From assembly GCF_007018965.1 (NCBI RefSeq), contig NZ_VJYZ01000004.1, forward strand, positions 1 to 64,000: a stretch of DNA of 64,000 bases, written 5' to 3'. The first letter of the stretch is position 1. Each line of letters starts with the position of its first letter. This document shows positions 57,612-64,000 of the stretch, piece after piece. The translations under genes were made by a program, and so were the position numbers. This DNA is from Paracoccus marinus. Its GTDB lineage: Bacteria > Pseudomonadota > Alphaproteobacteria > Rhodobacterales > Rhodobacteraceae. The notes below the pieces were generated by a model. That model was not told the DNA's origin and searched no databases. It saw nothing but the letters and a program-made list of their open reading frames with translations.

Positions 57612-57764
57612 GAAATCCCCCGTGGTCGGTCCCGCGCGATTACGTCCGTCAAAGCCCCCTGCCGCAAGAAGGCACCGCAAGCGCCCTCGCACGACGCACC
57701 GGTTGCTCCCCTGCCCGCCCCGGCCTAAACGACCCCCGACCCACCCCGCAGCCCGAGGCCCGCC

Positions 57765-59081
57765 ATGATCCCCCGCTATTCCCGCCCCGAGATGGTGGCC
57801 ATCTGGTCGCCCGAGACGAAGTTCCGCATCTGGTACGAGATCGAGGCGCATGCCTGCGACGCGCAGGCCGACCTTGGCGTGATCCCGCGCGAGAATGCCG
57901 AAACGGTGTGGAAGGCGCGCGACGTCGAGTTCGACGTGGCCCGCATCGACGAGATCGAGGCGGTGACCAAGCACGACGTGATCGCCTTTCTCACCCACTT
58001 GGCCGAGCATGTCGGCAGCGACCAGGCCCGCTTCGTCCACCAGGGCATGACCTCGTCGGACGTGCTGGACACCACGCTGAACATCCAGCTGGTCCGCGCC
58101 GCCGACATCCTGCTGGGCGACATGGACCGCCTGCTCGACGCGCTGAAACGCCGCGCCTACGAGCACAAGGACACCGTGCGGATCGGCCGCAGCCACGGCA
58201 TCCACGCCGAACCCACCACGATGGGCCTGACCTTCGCCCGCTTCTACGCCGAGATGGCGCGCAACCGCCGCCGGCTGGACGCCGCGCGCGAGGAAGTCGC
58301 GACCGGCGCGATATCGGGCGCGGTCGGCACCTTCGCCAACATCGACCCCGCGGTCGAGGCGCATGTCTGCGACAAGCTGGGCCTGCGCCCCGAGCCGATC
58401 AGCACCCAGGTCATCCCCCGCGACCGCCACGCGATGTTCTTCGCCACGCTGGGCGTCATCGCCAGCTCGATCGAGAACGTCGCGATCGAGATCCGCCACA
58501 TGCAGCGCACCGAGGTGCTTGAGGCCGAGGAGTTCTTCAGCCCCGGCCAGAAGGGGTCCAGCGCCATGCCCCACAAGCGCAACCCGGTGCTGACGGAAAA
58601 CCTGACCGGGCTTGCCCGGCTGGTCCGCATGGCGGTGGTCCCCGCGATGGAAAACGTGGCGCTGTGGCACGAGCGCGACATCAGCCATTCCTCGGTCGAA
58701 CGCGGGATCGGCCCGGACGCGACGGTCACGCTGGACTTCGCGCTGAACCGCCTTGCCGGGGTGATCGACAAGCTGGTGATCTATCCCGACAACATGCTGA
58801 AGAACATGAACAAGTTTCGCGGCCTCGTGATGTCGCAGCGGGTGCTGCTGGCGCTAACGCAGGCAGGCGTCAGCCGCGAGGACGCCTATCGGCTGGTCCA
58901 GCGCAACGCGATGAAGGTCTGGGAACAGGGCGCGGACTTCAAGACCGAGCTGCTGGCCGACGCCGAGGTGACGGCCGCGCTGTCGCCCTCCGAGATCGAG
59001 GACAAGTTCGATCTTGGCTATCACACCAAGCACGTGGACACGATCTTCGCCCGCGTCTTCGGCCCCGAGGGGGACCGCTAA
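57765..59081 (+). CDS. purB: Adenylosuccinate lyase
   Basis: 438 residues. The fumarase-family signature GSSAMPHKRNP is near residue 265, with QGMTSSDVLDT upstream and RSHGIHAEPTT nearby. It removes fumarate from SAICAR and adenylosuccinate in purine synthesis. GAGG lies a few nt upstream of the ATG. Its stop codon overlaps the CtrA-like box of the fliG-like gene that follows. Confidence 0.97.
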   Translation: MIPRYSRPEMVAIWSPETKFRIWYEIEAHACDAQADLGVIPRENAETVWKARDVEFDVARIDEIEAVTKHDVIAFLTHLAEHVGSDQARFVHQGMTSSDVLDTTLNIQLVRAADILLGDMDRLLDALKRRAYEHKDTVRIGRSHGIHAEPTTMGLTFARFYAEMARNRRRLDAAREEVATGAISGAVGTFANIDPAVEAHVCDKLGLRPEPISTQVIPRDRHAMFFATLGVIASSIENVAIEIRHMQRTEVLEAEEFFSPGQKGSSAMPHKRNPVLTENLTGLARLVRMAVVPAMENVALWHERDISHSSVERGIGPDATVTLDFALNRLAGVIDKLVIYPDNMLKNMNKFRGLVMSQRVLLALTQAGVSREDAYRLVQRNAMKVWEQGADFKTELLADAEVTAALSPSEIEDKFDLGYHTKHVDTIFARVFGPEGDR

Positions 59082-59092
59082 CCCGTTCTTAA
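59078..59092 (+). promoter_or_regulatory. Candidate CtrA box upstream of the fliG-like gene
   Basis: CTAA-CCCGTTC-TTAA matches TTAA-N7-TTAA at seven of eight conserved bases. It ends 47 nt before the fliG-like start and overlaps the purB stop codon. Confidence 0.5.
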
Positions 59093-59139
59093 TCCGGCCC
59101 TGCCATGGTCGCCCGGGACAGGGAATCGGGCGCGGGTCG

Positions 59140-60279
59140 ATGATGATGAACACAATGGCCGCAGGGATGGGGCCGGGGGTGGCCGCGGGCATGGCCGCGG
59201 GGGTGGCGGTGCCGGTCGGCGTCGCGGCGGCGCTGACCTCGCGCCAGAAGGCGGCGGTGATCGTGCGGCTGATGCTGGCCGAGGGGGCGGATCTCAAGCT
59301 GTCGTCGCTGCCGGTCGAGGCGCAGGCCCGGCTGGCGCAGGACATGGCATCGATGGACCTGATCGACCGCGACACGCGCGACGCCGTGGTCGACGAGTTC
59401 TGCGACCGGCTGGAAGCGGTGGGGCTGGCCTTTCCCGGCACCATCGACGGCGCGCTCGACATCCTGGGCGCGCATCTGTCCCATGACACCACGAGCCGCC
59501 TGCGCCGGATGGCGGCGCTGTCGGGCGCATCCGACCCGTGGGATCGGATCGCCTCGCTGCCCGCGCCGCAGCTGGCCGACCTCGCCCGCGCCGAAGCGAT
59601 CGAGATCGCGGCGGTGATGTTCCAGCGCCTGCCGGTCGCCCGCGCGGCCGAGGTGTTCGGCCTGCTCGATCCCGAACTCAGCCGCCGGATCGCCTATGCG
59701 ATGTCGATGACCGGCGCGATCGAGGCGCCCGCACTGCGCCGGATCGGCCTTGCGATGATGCGGACGATGGACGCCCTGCCCCAGCCCGCGATCGACCAGG
59801 CGCCGGTGGAACGCGTGGGCGCGATCCTGAACCATTCGCCCTCGGCCACCCGCGACACGGTGCTGGCGGGGCTCGACCAGGACGACGCCGCCTTTGCGGG
59901 CGAGGTGCGGCGCGCGATCTTCACCTGGGCCAACATCCCGCGCCGGATCGACCCGCGCGACGTGCCGCGGATCATGCGCGCGGCCGAGGCGGGGGCCGTC
60001 ACCAAGGCGATGGCGGGTTCGCACGGCGAGAACGCGGCGACGGTGGAGTTTCTGCTTGCCGGGCTGTCGTCGCGCATGGCCGAGACGATGCGCGAGGAGA
60101 TCGGGACGGCGGGCAAGGTCGCGGCCAAGGATGCCGAAGAGGCGATGAACGAGGTGGTGGCCGCGATCCGCAGGATGGAGGCGGATGGCGAGCTGTTCCT
60201 GATCGCCCCCGAAGCCGACGATGACGACGCGGGAGGCGCGGCGGGGGGTGCAGACGACGCGAAGCCGGCGGCGGCGTGA
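59140..60279 (+). CDS. FliG-like flagellar motor switch protein
   Basis: 379 residues. An N-terminal Met/Gly/Ala stretch is followed by LTSRQKAAVIVRLMLAEGADLKLSSL (FliG-N), a middle region with repeats of PVARAAEVFGLLDPELSRRIAYAM (ARM-like), and the FliG-C torque segment RRAIFTWANIPRRIDPRDVPRIMRA and MREEIGTAGKVAAKDAEEAMNEVVAAIRRMEADGEL. FliG couples the stator to the C-ring. It is isolated from other flagellar genes, between purB and gap. ATG 59140 is tentative; the next two codons are also ATG. Confidence 0.85.
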   Translation: MMMNTMAAGMGPGVAAGMAAGVAVPVGVAAALTSRQKAAVIVRLMLAEGADLKLSSLPVEAQARLAQDMASMDLIDRDTRDAVVDEFCDRLEAVGLAFPGTIDGALDILGAHLSHDTTSRLRRMAALSGASDPWDRIASLPAPQLADLARAEAIEIAAVMFQRLPVARAAEVFGLLDPELSRRIAYAMSMTGAIEAPALRRIGLAMMRTMDALPQPAIDQAPVERVGAILNHSPSATRDTVLAGLDQDDAAFAGEVRRAIFTWANIPRRIDPRDVPRIMRAAEAGAVTKAMAGSHGENAATVEFLLAGLSSRMAETMREEIGTAGKVAAKDAEEAMNEVVAAIRRMEADGELFLIAPEADDDDAGGAAGGADDAKPAAA

Positions 60280-60483
60280 CGGTGGCAGGCGGCCTTGATG
60301 CGTCAGCCGGTCCCCGCGCCGACAGGCGAAGCGGCGCGACGTGGCGCCCATCGGCTCAGGCGTGCGATCCCGCCCTTGCCCGACAGGGGCGCCTTGGATA
60401 TCCGCGAGCGGTAAGGGAAGACACGCGCGCTGCTGGGCTTCGCGCTCACGCGCAACAGACAAAGGCGACCGGAGGACGGGCCG

Positions 60484-60627
60484 ATGACCAACTCGATCAC
60501 CGTGGCGCTGGTGGTGCTGATCGCGGGCATTTTCCTTCTGGACGCGACCGTGCTGCACATGAACCTGCCCCTGCAGGCCGCGCGCGGCTTCGCGCAGTTC
60601 GTCGAGTGGCTGAGCTTCTGGCGCTGA
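60484..60627 (+). CDS. 47-residue single-pass membrane protein
   Basis: One hydrophobic helix (SITVALVVLIAGIFLLDATVLHM) is followed by an amphipathic segment ending with EWLSFWR. GGAGG lies 8 nt before the ATG, a strong translation signal. Function unknown. It lies 166 nt upstream of gap and may share its transcript. Confidence 0.7.
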   Translation: MTNSITVALVVLIAGIFLLDATVLHMNLPLQAARGFAQFVEWLSFWR

Positions 60628-60793
60628 CGCCGCATCCGCGGACAAGCCCCACCCCGTCGCGCAGGCCGATCACCCCCACCGCCCCGCCGCAACCCCGGAC
60701 ACGAGACCGTTTGCCGGCCGGTAGCGCTCACAGAATTGCAGTCGCCGCTGCTTTCCGGCAAGGAACGGGCGAGTTTCAAGCGGGAGTATGAAG

Positions 60794-61813
<1,020 letters not shown>

Positions 61814-61838
61814 CCGGACACCCGGTCGCAGGACGACG

Positions 61839-61865
61839 AAAGGCCCGGCATCGCGCCGGGCCTTT
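61839..61865. terminator. Bidirectional terminator after gap
   Basis: AAAGGCCCGGC pairs with GCCGGGCCTTT around an ATCGC loop, followed by TTC; on the minus strand it follows the small helical-protein gene. Confidence 0.92.
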
Positions 61866-61886
61866 TTCATGGGCCCTGCCCGCGCC

Positions 61887-62192
61887 TCAGACGGCGCGGT
61901 AAAGCCGCAGCGCGTTCGCGCGGGTCCGCCGTCCATAGGGTTTCAGCGCCGCCGCCATGATCTGGTCGGGCCGCGCGCCGCGCGCGACCTGGGCCAGCGC
62001 CGCGCCGATCGATTCGGTCGCGGCGTCCCCTTTTTCGGTCACCATGCGCGCGTTCTCGGCCGCGGCGTGGGGCATCAGCCCCATCATCCCGGCCACGCGC
62101 ATCCCCATCACGAATTGCGATTCCATCCCCATGCGGGCCATGTCGGCCCACAGTCGCAGGCCGAACATCGGGTCGAAAGCTGCGTTCGTCAT
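61887..62192 (-). CDS. Small Met/Ala-rich helical protein, phasin-like size
   Basis: 101 residues, mostly helical, with many Met residues (GMESQFVMGMRVAGMMGLMPHAAAENARMVTEKGDAATES) and a basic C-terminus (KPYGRRTRANALRLYRAV). Proteins of this layout are common in Rhodobacterales and are sometimes labelled antifreeze protein, with no evidence for that. The pattern of NARMVTEKxDA is phasin-like, so binding to polyhydroxyalkanoate granules is possible but unproved. Convergent with gap. Confidence 0.68.
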   Translation of the reverse strand: MTNAAFDPMFGLRLWADMARMGMESQFVMGMRVAGMMGLMPHAAAENARMVTEKGDAATESIGAALAQVARGARPDQIMAAALKPYGRRTRANALRLYRAV

Positions 62193-62340
62193 CGTTCATC
62201 CTTTCGCCACGGGCGCAATCGACGATAATCATGCTGCAGCGCAGCAATTCCAACCACCGCCGGGTGAAATGCCGTTACGTCCGGCGTCACGTCCGATCCC
62301 GTCTTGGTGAACGCGCCGCTTGCGACTATAGACCCGTCGC

Positions 62341-63384
62341 ATGAACGAAAAGCTTACGCTCCGCCGTCCCGACGACTGGCACCTGCACCTGCGCGACGGC
62401 GCGATGCTGGCGGCCGTTGCGCCCGCGTCCGCCCGGCTGGGCCGCGCGATCATCATGCCGAACCTGGTCCCGCCGGTGGTGACCGGCGCCGATGCCGCAG
62501 CCTACCGCGACCGCATCCGCGCGGCGCTGCCCGCGGGTGCCACGCTGACGCCGCTGATGACGCTGTACCTGACCGAGGCGACCGATCCCGCCGATGTCGT
62601 GGCCGCGCACCGCGCCGGCATCATCGCGGCGGTCAAGCTGTATCCCGCCGGGGCCACCACGAACTCCGCCAGCGGGGTGCGCGATTTCGACCGCGTGCGC
62701 CCGGTACTGGACGCAATGGCCGAGGCGGGCATTCCGCTCTGCGTCCACGGCGAGGTCACCGACCCCGGGATCGACATCTTCGACCGCGAGGCGGTCTTCA
62801 TCGACCGCGTTCTGGACCCGGTGCGCCGGGCGACGCCGGGGCTGCGCGTCATCATGGAGCACGTGACCACCAGCGACGGCGTCGATTACGTCAGCGGCAA
62901 CGACGGCATCGGCGCCACGATCACGACCCACCACCTCGTCATCAACCGCAACCACCTGCTGGTCGGCGGGATCCGGCCGCATTACTACTGCCTGCCGGTC
63001 GCCAAGCGCGAAAGCCACCGCCTTGCGCTGCGGCGGGCGGCCACCAGCGGCGATCCGCGCTTCTTTTCCGGCACCGACAGCGCCCCGCACCCCGACCGCG
63101 CCAAGGAAAGCGCCTGCGGCTGCGCGGGCTGCTTCACCGCGCCGAACTGGCTGCCGATCGTCGCGCAGGTGTTCCAGGACGAGGGCGCGCTGGACCGGCT
63201 GGAAGGCTTCGTCAGCCTGAACGGCGCCGCCTTCTACGGCCTGCCGCCGGCCGAGGGCCGGATCACGCTCACCCGCCGCGACCAACCCGTGAGCGCGCCC
63301 ACCCACATCACCGCCGGCGACGAAACCGTCACCGTCTTCGAGCCCGGCTTTCCGATCCACTGGCATGTCGAGGACGACGCATGA
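62341..63384 (+). CDS. pyrC: Dihydroorotase, class II
   Basis: 347 residues. It has the metal ligands [13 protein letters not shown] at the N-terminus, the carbamylated Lys in [14 protein letters not shown] near residue 100, and [10 protein letters not shown] near the end. It cyclises carbamoyl aspartate to dihydroorotate. No clear Shine-Dalgarno precedes the ATG. Its stop overlaps pyrE as ATGA. Confidence 0.96.
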   Translation: MNEKLTLRRPDDWHLHLRDGAMLAAVAPASARLGRAIIMPNLVPPVVTGADAAAYRDRIRAALPAGATLTPLMTLYLTEATDPADVVAAHRAGIIAAVKLYPAGATTNSASGVRDFDRVRPVLDAMAEAGIPLCVHGEVTDPGIDIFDREAVFIDRVLDPVRRATPGLRVIMEHVTTSDGVDYVSGNDGIGATITTHHLVINRNHLLVGGIRPHYYCLPVAKRESHRLALRRAATSGDPRFFSGTDSAPHPDRAKESACGCAGCFTAPNWLPIVAQVFQDEGALDRLEGFVSLNGAAFYGLPPAEGRITLTRRDQPVSAPTHITAGDETVTVFEPGFPIHWHVEDDA

Positions 63385-64000
63385 CGCTTCCCTTCCCCCC
63401 GGCCGAGGAAATCGCCCGCCTGACCGCCCGGATGCTGCTGGAGATCGGGGCCGTCCACTTCAACGCGGCCGAACCCTACACCTACGCCTCGGGCCTGAAG
63501 GGGCCGACCTATATCGACTGCCGCAAGCTTATCTCGTACCCGCGCATCCGGGGCACGCTGATGGATTTCCTTGCCGCCACCGTCATGCGGGACGCAGGAT
63601 TCGAGGCGTTCGACAACGTCGCGGGCGGCGAGACGGCGGGCATCCCCTTCGCCGCCTTCATGGCCGAACGGATGGGCCTGCCGATGACCTATGTCCGCAA
63701 GAAGCCCAAGGGCTACGGCCGCAACGCCCGGATCGAGGGCGCGATGACCGAAGGCCAGCGGGTGCTGCTGGTCGAGGATCTGACGACGGACGGCGGCAGC
63801 AAGCTGAGCTTCGTGGACGCGATCCGCGACACGGGCGCCACCTGCGCCGACACGGCGGTGGTGTTTTACTACGGCATCTTCCCCGACACGATCCAGCGCC
63901 TGGCCGACCACGGCGTCCGGCTGCATCATCTCTGCACCTGGTGGGACGTGCTGGCCGAGGCGCGCGCGCAGGGCAGCTTCGACGACGCGACGCTGGCCGA
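63381..64000 (+). CDS. pyrE: Orotate phosphoribosyltransferase, 3' end cut by the window
   Basis: 206 complete codons are visible. The PRPP-binding motif [14 protein letters not shown] is near residue 128, and the N-terminus has [18 protein letters not shown]. It adds ribose-5-phosphate to orotate after the dihydroorotate dehydrogenase step. ATG lies in the pyrC stop; the frame is open to base 64000. Confidence 0.95.
   Translation, partial: MTLPFPPAEEIARLTARMLLEIGAVHFNAAEPYTYASGLKGPTYIDCRKLISYPRIRGTLMDFLAATVMRDAGFEAFDNVAGGETAGIPFAAFMAERMGLPMTYVRKKPKGYGRNARIEGAMTEGQRVLLVEDLTTDGGSKLSFVDAIRDTGATCADTAVVFYYGIFPDTIQRLADHGVRLHHLCTWWDVLAEARAQGSFDDATLA

Overview
The window looks like chromosomal DNA of an alphaproteobacterium, most likely a Rhodobacterales/Rhodobacteraceae member (Paracoccus/Rhodobacter-like). 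G+C is very high (about 70% by eye). The family mix also fits that group: short HisG with HisZ, DUF1523, DUF4167, DUF2171, a ctaC-ctaB-small protein-ctaG-ctaE cytochrome oxidase operon, lptF-lptG-lptD-surA-pdxA-rsmA, and FliM/FliG-like proteins of the divergent rhodobacterial type. Nearly all the DNA is a dense housekeeping backbone. There is no integrase, transposase, CRISPR array or phage module. Only two short low-G+C patches stand out: positions 1-268, and about 13670-14100.

Layout. 1-268: 3' end of an unrecognised low-G+C gene. 0.3-10 kb: lepA, an MliC-like protein, class I aldolase, an HPP/CBS membrane protein, ftsY, DUF2171, and hisS-hisZ-hisG. 10-14.6 kb: slyX, DUF1523, EcsC, GNAT, flavin reductase-apt, a low-G+C lipoprotein-like gene, and a PACE-type efflux protein. 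14.6-24.2 kb: a long minus-strand series made of ctaC-ctaB-coxF-like-ctaG-ctaE, then GFA-SURF1, then thrC-M16 peptidase-GNAT-FAD oxidase. 24.3-32.5 kb: tldD, dprA, a FliM-like SpoA protein, a DUF815 ATPase, tatABC and a retropepsin-like protease. 32.5-43.1 kb: holC and pepA, facing lptF-lptG-lptD-surA-pdxA-rsmA, which joins LPS export, outer-membrane biogenesis, PLP synthesis and rRNA methylation. 43.2-53.4 kb: DUF4167, prfA-prmC, YceI, rpsF-rpsR-rplI, an unknown pair of genes, a BrkB-family protein, trigger factor and tRNA-Leu(UAG). 53.4-64 kb: nnr, glnB-glnA, a flavodoxin-fold quinone reductase, purB, FliG-like, a 47-residue membrane protein, gap, a small helical protein, and pyrC-pyrE (cut by the right edge).

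The most interesting signal is regulatory. CtrA-like boxes (half-sites separated by 7 nt) lie 46-48 nt upstream of the starts of three separated genes: dprA (good match), fliG-like (good match) and fliM-like (weak match). In related bacteria CtrA controls motility, and dprA together with gene-transfer-agent recipient functions. The window may therefore hold dispersed members of one CtrA regulon among housekeeping genes. Other points of note are paired inverted repeats in front of the PACE gene and a 15-nt direct repeat bracketing a hairpin upstream of tRNA-Leu. Several housekeeping proteins (DprA, PepA, LptD, S6, trigger factor) carry unusual low-complexity insertions or tails.

All calls come from reading the sequence and from knowledge of the families. 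No database search was run. Start codons were chosen from Shine-Dalgarno spacing, family N-termini and gene overlaps.
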